The translations under genes were made by a program, and so were the position numbers. 64,000 nt of DNA, taken from the NCBI RefSeq assembly GCF_001425625.1, contig NZ_LMCP01000008.1:62001-126000 (forward strand), written 5' to 3'. This document shows, piece after piece, positions 36,748 to 46,385 of the stretch. The notes under the pieces are model-generated. The model was not told the DNA's origin and did not search any database. It was given only the letters and a program-made list of their open reading frames with translations. The stretch comes from Mesorhizobium sp. Root102 (GTDB lineage Bacteria > Pseudomonadota > Alphaproteobacteria > Rhizobiales > Rhizobiaceae). Position 1 is the first letter of the stretch, and every line of letters begins with the position of its first letter.

Positions 36748-38529
36748 ATGGCCAGGATGCGCGCTGTCGATGCCGCGGTTCTCGTTCTCGAAAAGGAAGG
36801 CATTTCCTGCGCTTTCGGCGTGCCGGGCGCGGCGATCAACCCGTTCTATTCGGCGCTGAAAGCGAGGGGGACGATCCGCCACGTCCTTGCCCGCCACGTC
36901 GAGGCCGCCTCGCACATGGCGGAGGGCTATACCCGCGCCAAGGCAGGCAATATCGGCCTGTGCATCGGCACCTCGGGTCCGGCCGGCACCGATATGATCA
37001 CCGGGCTCTATTCGGCGGCCGCGGATTCCATTCCGATCCTGTGCATCACCGGGCAGGCGCCGCGCGCGCGGCTGAACAAGGAGGATTTCCAGGCCGTCGA
37101 CATATCAGCCATTGCCGCGCCGGTCGCCAAATGGGCGGTCACCGTCATGGAGCCCTATCTGGTGCCGATGGCGCTGCAGAAGGCATTTCATCTTATGCGC
37201 TCGTCGCGGCCGGGTCCGGTGCTGATCGACCTGCCGGTCGACGTCCAGTTGGCCGAGATCGAATTCGACATCGATGCCTATGAGCCGCTTGTCCCGTTCA
37301 AGCCGGCGATGGCGCGCGCGCAGGCCGAAAAGGCGTTGACGATGCTCAATGCGGCGGAGAAGCCGCTGATCGTCGCCGGCGGCGGCATCATCAACGCCGA
37401 TGCGTCGGATCTGCTCATCGAATTCGCCGAGATCACCGGTGTGCCGGTCATCCCGACCCTGATGGGCTGGGGCGCGATCCCGGACGACCACCGGCTGATG
37501 GCCGGCATGTGCGGGCTGCAGACCTCGCACCGCTATGGCAATGCGACGATGCTGGAAGCCGACTTCGTCTTCGGCATCGGCAACCGCTGGGCCAACCGCC
37601 ACACCGGCTCCGTCGATGTCTACACCAAGGGGAAAAAATTCATCCATGTCGACATCGAGCCGACGCAGATCGGCCGTGTCTTCGCGCCGGACCTCGGCGT
37701 CGTCTCGGATGCGGGCGCGGCGCTGAAGATGCTGCTCGATGTTGCCACCGAGTGGAAGACGACTGGCAAGCTGCGCGACTGGTCCGGCTGGGCGAAAGAG
37801 TGCCAGGCCCGCAAGAAGACAATGAAGCGCAAGACGCATTTCGACCAGGTGCCGCTGAAGCCGCAGCGTGTCTACGAGGAGATGAACAAGGCGTTCGGCC
37901 GCGACGTCACCTATGTCACCACCATCGGCCTGTCGCAGATCGCGGGCGCGCAGTTCCTGCATGTCTACAAGCCGCGCAACTGGATCAATTGCGGCCAGGC
38001 TGGCCCGCTCGGCTGGACCTTGCCGGCAGCGCTTGGCGTCCGCGCCGCCGATCCCGACCGCACAATCGTCGCGCTGTCGGGCGACTATGACTTCCAGTTC
38101 ATGATCGAGGAACTGGCGGTCGGCGCGCAGCACAAATTGCCCTATCTGCATGTCGTCGTGAACAACGCCTATCTCGGCCTGATCCGCCAGGCGCAGCGGG
38201 GCTTTTCAATGGATTTCGAGGTCAGTCTCGCCTTCGAGAACATCAATCGATCAGGCGATCCCGAAGCCGGCTATGGCGTCGACCACGTTGCCGTTGCCGA
38301 GGCGATGGGCTGCAAGGCGGTCAGGGTGCGCAAGCCTGAAGAATTCGCCGGCGCCTTCAAGGAGGCCCAGCGGCTGATGAAGGAACATCAGGTGCCGGTC
38401 GTGCTCGAATTCATCCTCGAGCGTGTCACCAACATCTCCATGGGCACGGAGATCGACAAGGTCACCGAATTCGAGGACCTTGCCGAACATCAGGAAGACG
38501 CGCCGACGGCGATCGTCATGCTCGACTAG
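36748..38529 (+). CDS. gcl: Glyoxylate carboligase
   Basis: This thiamine-diphosphate enzyme condenses two glyoxylate molecules to tartronate semialdehyde with loss of CO2. The 593-residue product has the hallmark valine at residue 51 (RHVEAASHM), where most ThDP enzymes have Glu, and the ThDP-binding GDYDFQF...NNAYLGL. It is the first gene of gcl-hyi-glxR, which turns glyoxylate into glycerate. Confidence 0.95.
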   Translation: MARMRAVDAAVLVLEKEGISCAFGVPGAAINPFYSALKARGTIRHVLARHVEAASHMAEGYTRAKAGNIGLCIGTSGPAGTDMITGLYSAAADSIPILCITGQAPRARLNKEDFQAVDISAIAAPVAKWAVTVMEPYLVPMALQKAFHLMRSSRPGPVLIDLPVDVQLAEIEFDIDAYEPLVPFKPAMARAQAEKALTMLNAAEKPLIVAGGGIINADASDLLIEFAEITGVPVIPTLMGWGAIPDDHRLMAGMCGLQTSHRYGNATMLEADFVFGIGNRWANRHTGSVDVYTKGKKFIHVDIEPTQIGRVFAPDLGVVSDAGAALKMLLDVATEWKTTGKLRDWSGWAKECQARKKTMKRKTHFDQVPLKPQRVYEEMNKAFGRDVTYVTTIGLSQIAGAQFLHVYKPRNWINCGQAGPLGWTLPAALGVRAADPDRTIVALSGDYDFQFMIEELAVGAQHKLPYLHVVVNNAYLGLIRQAQRGFSMDFEVSLAFENINRSGDPEAGYGVDHVAVAEAMGCKAVRVRKPEEFAGAFKEAQRLMKEHQVPVVLEFILERVTNISMGTEIDKVTEFEDLAEHQEDAPTAIVMLD

Positions 38530-38542
38530 AAGGACAAAAAGA

Positions 38543-39340
38543 ATGCCGCGTTTTTCAGCCAATCTTTCGATGCTCTTTGGCGAGCATGATTTCCTCGACC
38601 GTTTCGACGCCGCCGCCCGCGCCGGCTTCAAGGGCGTCGAATATATCGGCCCCTATGACCATGCGCCCGATGTCGTCGCCGCGAGGCTGAAGAAGAACGG
38701 CCTGACGCAGGTGCTGTTCAACCTGCCGGCCGGCGACTGGGGCAAGGGCGAGCGCGGCATTGCCGTGCTGCCGGACCGCGTCCCGGAATTCCGCCAGGGC
38801 ATCGCCAAGGCGATCACCTACGCGCAAGCGCTCGGCTGCCAGCAGGTCAATTGCCTGGCCGGCATCGCCCCCGCCGGCGCCGACCGCAAGGTGCTGGAGG
38901 ATGTGTTTGCCGAAAACCTCGCCTTCGCGGCGGAAAAGCTGGAGCAGGCGGGCATCAGGCTGTTGATCGAGCCGATCAACACACGCGACATTCCGGGCTT
39001 CTTCCTCAATTATTCCGACCAGGCCCTGGCGCTGATCGATCGTGTCGGCTCAAAAAACTTGTTCCTGCAATACGACATCTATCACATGCAGATCATGGAG
39101 GGGGATCTCGCCCGTACCATCGAGGCAAACCTTAACCGCATCGCGCACATCCAGCTTGCGGACAATCCCGGCCGTCACGAACCGGGGACGGGCGAGATCA
39201 ACTATCCCTTCCTCTACGAGCACATCGACCGCATCGGCTATTCCGGCTGGGTCGGGGCTGAGTACAAGCCGAAGGCGGGTACAGAGGCTGGGCTGGGGTG
39301 GTTGAGGGAACTGGCCGGGCAGGGAAGTGCCGCGGCTTAG
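38543..39340 (+). CDS. hyi: Hydroxypyruvate isomerase
   Basis: The enzyme interconverts hydroxypyruvate and tartronate semialdehyde. The 265-residue TIM-barrel protein (AP-endonuclease-2 fold) has the metal-binding Glu in LIEPINTRD and the typical start MPRFSANLSMLFGEH. It starts 13 bases after gcl. Confidence 0.92.
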   Translation: MPRFSANLSMLFGEHDFLDRFDAAARAGFKGVEYIGPYDHAPDVVAARLKKNGLTQVLFNLPAGDWGKGERGIAVLPDRVPEFRQGIAKAITYAQALGCQQVNCLAGIAPAGADRKVLEDVFAENLAFAAEKLEQAGIRLLIEPINTRDIPGFFLNYSDQALALIDRVGSKNLFLQYDIYHMQIMEGDLARTIEANLNRIAHIQLADNPGRHEPGTGEINYPFLYEHIDRIGYSGWVGAEYKPKAGTEAGLGWLRELAGQGSAAA

Positions 39341-39369
39341 CGGCTACCGCAGTCGAAGCCGTTCCTTAG

Positions 39370-39528
39370 CGCCCCCCTCTAGCCTGCCGGCCATCTCCCC
39401 CACAGGTGGGGAGATCGGCAGCTTCGGCCCCGGCTCGCAACTTTGGCAGCTTCAACAATTGGCGAAGGCAGCGGTGACATCCAATCTCCCCCTCGTGGGG
39501 GAGATGTCCGGCAGGACAGAGGGGGGCG
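39370..39528. repeat. Palindromic intergenic repeat between hyi and glxR
   Basis: Arms of about 45 bases (39370-39414 and 39485-39528) are near-exact reverse complements (CGCCCCCCTCT...GGGGAGA). Each arm contains its own smaller hairpin (TCTCCCCCAC/GTGGGGAGA). The composition is that of rhizobial intergenic palindromic elements and differs from the repeat at 34522. Confidence 0.75.
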
Positions 39529-39565
39529 TGACAGAGCGCGGCCTAACAGAAGACGGAGAACCACA

Positions 39566-40483
39566 ATGGAAACCATCGGCTTCATCGGCCTCGGAATCAT
39601 GGGCGCGCCGATGGCGGGGCACCTGCTGGGCGCGGGCTATCATGTCATCGCCAGCGACCATCGCTCCAAGCCGCCTGCCGATCTCGTCGCCAAGGGTCTG
39701 AAAACGGTCGCTGGCCACACGGCCGTCGCCAAGGCTGCCGACATCATCATCCTGATGGTGCCCGACACCCCACAGGTGGCCGATGTGCTGTTCGGCGAGA
39801 ATGGCGTCGCATCGGGATTGTCGAAGGGCAAGCTGGTCATCGACATGAGCTCGATCTCGCCGATCGAGACCAAACTGTTCGCGAAGAAGATCAACGATCT
39901 CGGCTGCGACTATCTCGATGCACCGGTCTCGGGCGGCGAGGTTGGCGCCAAGGCGGCGTCGCTGACCATCATGGTGGGCGGCGAGGAAAAACCCTTCGAG
40001 CGCGCCAAACCCGTGTTCGAGAAGATGGGCAAGAACATCACCCTGGTCGGACCCAACGGCGTTGGCCAGACCACCAAGGTGGCCAACCAGATCGTCGTCG
40101 CGCTGACCATTGAAGCCGTCGCCGAAGCGCTTGTTTTTGCATCGAAAGCTGGCGCCGACCCGGCCAAGGTGCGGCAGGCGCTGATGGGCGGGCTGGCGGC
40201 CTCGCGCATCCTCGAAGTGCATGGCGAGCGCATGGTCAAACGCACCTTTGCGCCCGGCTTCCGCATCGAACTGCACCAGAAGGATTTGAACCTCGCGCTG
40301 GAGGGCGCGAAAGCACTCGGCGTGGCGCTGCCCAACACCTCCACCACGCAGCAGCTGTTCAACTCTTGCGCGGCCAATGGCGGCGCAAAGGAAGATCATT
40401 CGGCGCTGGTCAGGGCGCTGGAGCGGATGGCCAATTTCGAGGTCGGCGGCGAGGCAGCCGACGTCAAAGGCAAAGCGGCATAG
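39566..40483 (+). CDS. glxR: Tartronate semialdehyde reductase (2-hydroxy-3-oxopropionate reductase)
   Basis: This NAD(P)H enzyme reduces tartronate semialdehyde to glycerate. The 305-residue product has a Rossmann GFIGLGIMGAPMA, the family signature DAPVSGGEVGA, and the catalytic Lys in TTKVANQ. It is the third gene of the glyoxylate module, set apart from hyi by a 159-base palindromic element. Confidence 0.9.
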   Translation: METIGFIGLGIMGAPMAGHLLGAGYHVIASDHRSKPPADLVAKGLKTVAGHTAVAKAADIIILMVPDTPQVADVLFGENGVASGLSKGKLVIDMSSISPIETKLFAKKINDLGCDYLDAPVSGGEVGAKAASLTIMVGGEEKPFERAKPVFEKMGKNITLVGPNGVGQTTKVANQIVVALTIEAVAEALVFASKAGADPAKVRQALMGGLAASRILEVHGERMVKRTFAPGFRIELHQKDLNLALEGAKALGVALPNTSTTQQLFNSCAANGGAKEDHSALVRALERMANFEVGGEAADVKGKAA

Positions 40484-40614
40484 GTCAGGAGAGTGCGGCG
40501 CAACGTTCCCAATGCGCCAACTCTTGGCCCATCGAAGAACGGATTCCGGCGTCTATGGCCGGAACCCGTTTCTCGTTTCGAGATGGTTCCTGGCAGGCGG
40601 CCTGCCCTTCCCAG

Positions 40615-41463
40615 TCAACCGCGCTTCAAAAATGTCCTCGCCACGTAAAGGCTGATCGCCGCGGCATTCGATACGTTGAGCGAATGGATGGCGCCGGGCA
40701 TGTCGAGCCGCGCCAGCGTCGTTACCGTCTCGCGAGTCTTCTGGCGCAGGCCTTTGCCTTCGGCGCCCAGCACCAGCGCGATCTTTTCTCCGGCAAAGCT
40801 CTTTTCGAGCTCGGCCGGCGCGTCCGAATCAAGCCCGATGGTGCGGAAGCCCGCCTCGTGCAATTGGCCGAGCGCGTCGGCGAGGTTCTTCACCTCGATC
40901 TGGTCGATGTGCTCCAGCGCGCCGGAGGCGGATTTCGCCAGCACGCCCGATTCCTGCGGGCTGTGGCGGGCCGTGGTGATCAGCGCGCCGGCGCCAAAGG
41001 CGACCGCCGAGCGCAGGATGGCGCCGACATTGTGCGGATCGGTGACCTGGTCGAGCACCAGAACCAGCTTTGCATCGCCAAGAGCATCGAGCCGCTTCGG
41101 TTTCAGCGGTTCCGCCTCGATCAGCACGCCCTGATGCACGGCGTCCCACCCGGTGATCTTGTCGATGTCCCTGGGTTCGACCAGTTCCGTCTTGAAGGGC
41201 AGGGCGGCGAGATCGGCGATTTCCAGGCGCTCGGCCGCGTTGCGCGTCACCAGCATCTTCCTGATCTTGCGGCGCGGATTGTCGAGTGCGGCGCGCACCG
41301 TGTGCAGGCCGTAGAGCCGTACAAGGCCGTCCGCGGCATTTTCGCCCGGCGGAACCGGCTGTCGGGGCCTGAACGCCGGCGCGCCGCCGCTTTTCTCGTC
41401 GCGATAGGCGCGGCGCAGCTTGGCGTAATGGGTGTCTTTGGGAGTGTTGGTTTTATCGCTCAT
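40615..41463 (-). CDS. rlmB: 23S rRNA 2'-O-methyltransferase, TrmH/SpoU family
   Basis: This SPOUT-fold methyltransferase of 282 residues has an N-terminal substrate-binding domain (GLHTVRAALDNP). The trefoil-knot motifs are NVGAILRSA, LGAEGKGLR and HSLNVSNAAA. RlmB modifies G2251 of 23S rRNA in Escherichia coli; the family assignment is safe, the exact target is inferred. Confidence 0.88.
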   Translation of the reverse strand: MSDKTNTPKDTHYAKLRRAYRDEKSGGAPAFRPRQPVPPGENAADGLVRLYGLHTVRAALDNPRRKIRKMLVTRNAAERLEIADLAALPFKTELVEPRDIDKITGWDAVHQGVLIEAEPLKPKRLDALGDAKLVLVLDQVTDPHNVGAILRSAVAFGAGALITTARHSPQESGVLAKSASGALEHIDQIEVKNLADALGQLHEAGFRTIGLDSDAPAELEKSFAGEKIALVLGAEGKGLRQKTRETVTTLARLDMPGAIHSLNVSNAAAISLYVARTFLKRG

Positions 41464-41661
41464 GGCTGGCTTCTATAGCCGTGTCCTCCGGCCAAGGATA
41501 TGGCCCGTCGCCACAGCCGGCGAACAGAAACGAAAAACCCTGGCTGCGCGGTTGACACCCAATGGGCTTGCCGCCATAAGGCGCTGCGCTGGTTTCGGAG
41601 AAGACACAACTCGGGTCCGGATTGGCGCGAATGCCTCGTTGCATGGCTCCGGCGGCAGACT

Positions 41662-41746
41662 GGAGAGGTGCCCGAGTGGTTAAAGGGGACGGACTGTAAA
41701 TCCGTTAGCTTAGCTTACGTTGGTTCGAATCCAACCCTCTCCACCA
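41662..41746 (+). tRNA. tRNA-Tyr (GTA)
   Basis: This 85-base type II tRNA has acceptor GGAGAGG/CCTCTCC, anticodon loop CTGTAAA (anticodon GTA), a long variable arm and encoded CCA. Confidence 0.93.
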
Positions 41747-41834
41747 CTGCCGGCCCGGAAGCCCTGAAACGCGAAAGAATCGGACCGAAAAGTGCATGGC
41801 GCTTTTCGGGTGAATCCGATACTTCAGGAAAGGC

Positions 41835-41908
41835 GCGGGTATAGCTCAGTGGTAGAGCAGCAGCCTTCCAAGCTGAATATGCGGGTTCGATTCCCGCTAC
41901 CCGCTCCA
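41835..41908 (+). tRNA. tRNA-Gly (TCC), likely island integration site
   Basis: The 74-base tRNA has acceptor GCGGGTA/TACCCGC, anticodon loop CTTCCAA (TCC) and encoded CCA. A tyrosine integrase gene starts 138 bases downstream in the same direction, the classic arrangement for an island inserted at a tRNA 3' end. Confidence 0.93.
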
Positions 41909-42045
41909 GCTTCCAGCCCCCAGAAACCCCTCTAAGCCTTGTAAGGCAAGGCGTCGCGCAATGCGGCTCGCCATGAACCGACTTGACTCGCTGGAAGATT
42001 GTGATACAGTTCGGGACACATGCAGCGATACCGTGGAGGCGCGAG

Positions 42046-43404
42046 ATGGGGCGCTGGTCGAAGGTCGATCCCGACCGCTACCTGCTGACGCGGCAGGGAA
42101 TCTACTATTACTGGCGGCGCATCCCGGCCATGGTCGCCGCGATGGTTGCGCGTCCTCTGGTCCGGAAATCGCTCAAGACCGACGACCTGGCCGAGGCCAG
42201 AGCCAAGCGAGACGCGCTGGAGGCGGCCGACAACGACTACTGGCGGGCCCTGTTCCTCGACGAGGACGAGGCCCGGGCGCGGCTACGGTACCAGGCGGCG
42301 GTCCGGCGGGCGGAAGCGCTGGGGTTTTCCTACCGGACGAGTTCGGAGCTGGCTTCAGGCCCGCTTCTGGAACTCGTCCGGCATGTGCTTGCGATCGTCC
42401 CGGGAGGAGCGTCGCCCGAAGCGGAGGCTGCGGTCCTGGGGCGCGAAGACCGCCCGAAGGACGGCTGGTGGAAGGCATACGACGTCTACAAGGGCGAGAT
42501 CAAGAAAGACGAGCTTGCAAAGAAAAGCCCGGGACAGCTGACGCGCTGGGACAACACGAGGAAGGGCGCGATATCAAATTTCCTTTCGCTGGTGGGCGGC
42601 GACAAGCCGATCGCCGAAACGACGCGTGGAGACGGCCTGACCCTGCGCAGATACTGGCTCGGCAGGGTGGTCCCGGACGACAAGGAGCAGAAGCGGTGCT
42701 CCCCGAACACCGCCAACAAGCAGATCGGCATTCTGCGGGAGATTTTTTCGGCGTACTGCAAGCACGTGCAGGAGGAGGACAGGAAGAACCCATTCTCCGA
42801 CCTCAGCTTCAAGGACGGGGGCGGGCTGAAGAGAATGCCGTTTGCGGAAGAGTGGATCCGGGACAAGCTTCTCGCCCATGGCGCGCTTGCAGCCATGAAC
42901 GGCGAAGGCCGCGGAATCACCCTGGCGCTGGTCGAAACAGGCTGCCGCCCTGGGGAGCTGTGCAACATCGCGCCGGAGGACATCTTCCTGGACGACGAAG
43001 TCCCGTACATACACATCCGGGCCAGGACCGACCCGGACGACACCCGGGACATAAAGACGAAGCAGTCGGACAGGAAAATCCCGCTGCTGGGCGTCGCCCT
43101 GGAGGCGTTCAAGCGGCACCCGCAGGGTTTCCCCCGATACAAGGACAAAGAGGACACCTACTCGGCCATGGCCAACAAATATTTCAAAGAAAATGGCCTG
43201 AAGCCGAGCCCGCAGCATAGCATCTACTCCCTGAGGCACGCCTTCGAGGACCGCATGCTTGAAGGCGGCGTCGATCTGGAGCTGAGGGAGGTCCTGATGG
43301 GGCATAAGCTCGACAGGCCGTTGTACGGCGAGAAGGGCACCCTGCGCTTCCGTCAGAAGATCCTGGGAGCGATAGCTTTCGACTTCGATCCAGCGATCGT
43401 CTGA
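42046..43404 (+). CDS. Tyrosine recombinase (island integrase)
   Basis: The 452-residue integrase has an N-terminal core-binding region at about 160-250 and a catalytic domain at about 260-450. Box I Arg is in VETGCRPGEL, the beta-sheet Lys in KQSDRKIPL, the box II region reads IYSLRHAF, the third-position His in LMGHKLD, and the nucleophile is likely Tyr in RPLYGE. GGAGG lies upstream of ATG 42046. It probably inserted the island at the tRNA-Gly. Confidence 0.85.
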   Translation: MGRWSKVDPDRYLLTRQGIYYYWRRIPAMVAAMVARPLVRKSLKTDDLAEARAKRDALEAADNDYWRALFLDEDEARARLRYQAAVRRAEALGFSYRTSSELASGPLLELVRHVLAIVPGGASPEAEAAVLGREDRPKDGWWKAYDVYKGEIKKDELAKKSPGQLTRWDNTRKGAISNFLSLVGGDKPIAETTRGDGLTLRRYWLGRVVPDDKEQKRCSPNTANKQIGILREIFSAYCKHVQEEDRKNPFSDLSFKDGGGLKRMPFAEEWIRDKLLAHGALAAMNGEGRGITLALVETGCRPGELCNIAPEDIFLDDEVPYIHIRARTDPDDTRDIKTKQSDRKIPLLGVALEAFKRHPQGFPRYKDKEDTYSAMANKYFKENGLKPSPQHSIYSLRHAFEDRMLEGGVDLELREVLMGHKLDRPLYGEKGTLRFRQKILGAIAFDFDPAIV

Positions 43405-43484
43405 CACGCGCCGGATTTCGTTCAGGTCGCCGGCCTGGCTGCTGGGAAAAGACTGTTTTCGGGGGCGGCGAACGAGGCACGCAG

Positions 43485-44075
43485 ATGACAACAGAGCCAT
43501 TTCGGAGAAGAGAGCCACTTCCGACAGAGTGGATTCAAGCCCGGCTCCTCGCCCCCGGCGCGTTGTCTGGCCTTAATGACCAGGCGCGCGGAATCACCCT
43601 GGCGCTGGTGGAAACGGGCTGCCGCCCGTCAGAGCTGTGCAACATCGCGCCCGAGAACATCTTCCTCGACGAAGAGCTGCCTTACATACACGTCTCTCCA
43701 AGGGACACGACGGAATTCAAAACGCGATGGCAGGACCGACGGATTCCGCTTGTCGGAGTCGCTATGGAAGTGTTCAGGCGGCACCCGAACGGGTTTCCGC
43801 GGTACAGGGACAGGGAGGACAACTACGCGGCGGCGACCAACAGGTACCTGAGGAGACAGGGCCTCTGGCCCGGCCCGCGGCACTCCCTCTACTCGTTCAG
43901 ACTCTCCTTCATGGACCGCATGGCGGAGCACGGCGTCGACTGGGAGCTAACGAAGGTGCTGATGGGGTACAGGTTCGACAGGCGGACGTGGCTGTTTAGC
44001 GATACGGTGCCGCTGCGGCATTGCCAGAAGGCGCTCAGCGCGCTGGCCCTCGACTTCGATCCAGCGATCGTCTGA
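43485..44075 (+). pseudogene. Degenerate duplicate of the integrase catalytic domain
   Basis: The 196-residue frame matches the C-terminal half of the integrase just upstream (ITLALVETGCRP and FDFDPAIV are shared, and the last 25 bases before the stops are identical). It lacks the N-terminal domain. The position of the third-site His reads MGYRFD, and the nucleophile region is altered (RRTWLFSD), so it should be inactive as a recombinase. It may still bind DNA. It arose by partial tandem duplication. Confidence 0.75.
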
Positions 44076-44289
44076 CGCGCTCTCGGATATCGTCCAGCGT
44101 CGCGGCCCGTCGCCTGATGGCGGCTAGCTCGGCGTTCAGCCTGTCGTAGATGGGCAGGTAGACGGCGCCGCGCTTTTCATCGCTGACGATGGCCTGGGCG
44201 ACCCGGTCCATGCACAGTTCGAGCAGCTCGGCCGTGATTGACAATCCGGAGCCTGCGTCTGGAACTTCGGTCGAGGGCATCTTCTCCAT
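44035..44289 (-). CDS. Small helical hypothetical protein
   Basis: The 84-residue product (MEKMPSTEVPDAG...) is mostly helical and charged (AELLELCMDRVAQAIVSDEKRG). Its end overlaps the end of the integrase-like frame on the opposite strand. It could be a small regulator of the island, but no family is recognised. Confidence 0.45.
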   Translation of the reverse strand: MEKMPSTEVPDAGSGLSITAELLELCMDRVAQAIVSDEKRGAVYLPIYDRLNAELAAIRRRAATLDDIRERVRRSLDRSRGPAR

Positions 44290-44818
44290 GGGGCGCCATC
44301 GCTACTAAACGATCCGCCGCCTCGGAAAAGCCTAGGCGGCATCCACTCCATACTCGTCGTCCGGGCGCAGCCGTTCCTCCGTCGCCGCACCCGCTCGACG
44401 GGCGCGAATTGTAGTTGCTCCGGCGAGCTTAGTCAAATCGCGTAGTTTCCTGTTATCGGTGTAATGTCAACAATTTGGACTGAATCCTTAATGCGGAACT
44501 TTAGAGGATTCCCCTCCTTAAAGGACTCGTAGTTGGCGATCCCCGCGGTCGGTTCCCGGACCAAAGGATTCGAGGTACGACGGAAAACTGTAGGACGCTC
44601 GGGGCTATCCAACGTCGGGGACCCTCGAAGGCGAACGGAAGTCCCTGGAATTGCTCATCGCCTGGCTCAAAGCCCAGTTCTCGGGTCGCGCCCAGGGGGC
44701 AAGCGAAGCTCGAGAGAAGGATTCGTCAGATGGCCGCTCGGCAATCCTGACGCCGACCCGCGCTCCGCGACGCAGTATGGGGCCTTTCAATTCCTCGGCA
44801 GCTTGTGGATCTCCAGCC
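44290..44818. other. Non-coding stretch in the mobile-element graveyard
   Basis: No supported gene is present. An inverted repeat GAATCC (44482-44487) / GGATTC (44506-44511) is visible. Composition is less GC-rich than the core. It may include the decayed 3' part of the zinc-ribbon gene to the right. Confidence 0.35.
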
Positions 44819-45106
44819 TTACTGGCCCCACCTCGATCGCAGCTGGTGCAGAACAGGGCCTTTTCGACGGTGCTGAAAAGCGCACCTTTGCCATATCGCC
44901 CCTGATAAGCCCAGCGGCTTCACCTCGGCATGATGCGAGCAGTGTTTGCACCAGGCTCGCAGCGTGTGCCACTCGCGGAGATCTCCAAGTGAAACGTCCA
45001 ATCCTGCATGAATGCTGGCGTCAATGATCGTCTGCGGAACCTTTACTTCGCCTGGCGTGATGATCTTTTCCATGACGTGGCGGCTGTTGTAGTGGATCAG
45101 CAGCAT
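44760..45106 (-). pseudogene. Frameshifted zinc-ribbon hypothetical gene
   Basis: The minus-strand frame from ATG 45106 reads DLREWHTLRAWCKHCSHHAE and then loses its sense. In another frame the same DNA continues as YGKGALFSTVEKALFCTSCD, which restores a second CxxC. Two CxxC knuckles with this spacing form a zinc ribbon. A single indel around 44900-44910 explains the break, so the gene is probably a pseudogene. Confidence 0.5.
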
Positions 45107-45180
45107 TCCGGGCCGGCGTCGAATGGCGGTATGAACTCCGGCTTAGAGCCGCAAATTTCCAGCTTAGCGTCGTCATTTCC

Positions 45181-45438
45181 CTAGGTGCCGGCACAAATTG
45201 GCAGCTTTAGGCGCAAGATAACAGCGAAGCGTCGCCAGAACAGCGGATCTTCCAGCATGTTGCGGCGAATTGCCTGTGTCTGCCTCGGTATGCCTAGACC
45301 ATCTAAGCGACGGATAGGCATACCGCTCAGAATGAGCACCGTCTCACCGCAGCGCGGATGAAATGGATAGTAAATCCGCGTCGGCGGCCTGCCGTCGCGA
45401 TGCATTACGCGCCCTGCTGACGTCCGACCTTCCACCAC
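45181..45438 (-). pseudogene. Remnant of a mobile-element accessory gene
   Basis: The frame carries RIYYPFHPRCGETVLIL, a motif seen in small proteins that accompany recombinase genes in rhizobial elements; the rest of the reading frame has no matching sense. It starts with a fragment (VMHRDGR) that belongs to the integrase at 45405, so it is a chimeric remnant. Confidence 0.4.
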
Positions 45439-45983
45439 TCACGCAGAAGCATGAGCAGGTCCTCCGAGAGCATGGCGTTGCGATAGCGCCCGCCCTTGCC
45501 ACGCTCGACGCGCAGCAGCATGCGCTCGCTGTCGACGTCGGCAACCTTCAGCATCGACACCTCGGCGACACGCAGGCCCGCGCCATAGGCGACCGACAGT
45601 GCGGCCTGATGCTTGGTTCCGTTGAGCAGCCGGGCGACCTCGTCGCGACTGAGCACCACGGGCAGGTTGCGCGGATGCGACAGCCGGACGAGCCGGCGCG
45701 CCAGGTCCGGGCGGTCGAGCGTGTGGGTGAAGGAGAAGCGTAGCGCCGACACGATGCTGTTCATCGTTGGCATGGGAACGCCGTCTTCCTGCTGCTCGAT
45801 CTGGAACCGACGCAGGTCGTCGGCGGTCGCTGTGTCTGGTGAACGCCCGAGGAATGTCGCCAGGCGTCCGATGTCGCGGAGATAGTTGCGCTGCGTCTCG
45901 CGTGAGAAACGCCGCATGTTCATGTCGTCGATCAGCCGTTGGCGCAGAGGGCTGATCACTGCATCGAGAATGGGATGGTGCAT
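45405..45983 (-). pseudogene. Truncated IS91-associated-type tyrosine recombinase
   Basis: The 192-residue frame (MHHPILDAVISPLRQRLIDDMNMR...) has the SAM-like N-terminal domain and the first catalytic Arg (AYGAGLRVAEV) but ends at QQGA before the HxxR and Tyr motifs. A two-base shift at the end would join VMHRDG in the next frame, so the gene was broken by an indel and then truncated. Confidence 0.7.
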
Positions 45984-46385
45984 GGTCTGGCTCCTTGTTG
46001 AAGAAGCCCGCCATGCTCTGCTCCAGCCGAACGAGGCTCAACGCGAGCGCGAAGACCGGTTCCTTGATCTCTACCTCAACTGCGGCGCCTTTCCCGCACA
46101 GCGGGTTCGTTCCCCGGACCCAATGCTGCCGGCCGGCAATGCGCCTCAAGTCAGACCTATTGGCAAATTTTGCCTTCGCCCGAAAGCGGACTGTACGCTG
46201 GCGCGAAGCAGATGGTGGCACGCGCCTCATGTCAGACGAATGGGCAAACGCAGCCGGGGCCGAAACCCGACGTTACGGACGAACAGCGAGTGGTAGCAAC
46301 GATCTACTCCATCATCAGCTAGTGTCTGCAGCGCTTGTTTGCCTACCTTTGTGAGATGTGCCATCGTTCAGGTGCGGGGCATAGA
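45984..46385. repeat. Region with two direct repeats, probable element end
   Basis: No gene. Two copies of a sequence of about 25 bases (GCGCCTCAAGTCAGACC... at 46141 and GCGCCTCATGTCAGACG... at 46220) lie 79 bases apart and both run into GGCAAA. They are likely terminal or binding repeats of the mobile element whose recombinase remains at 45405. Confidence 0.45.

Noticed and set aside
41961..43220. Plus-strand frame of 419 codons over the integrase
   Set aside because: Out of frame with the integrase, Pro/Arg/Gly-rich and without motif support.
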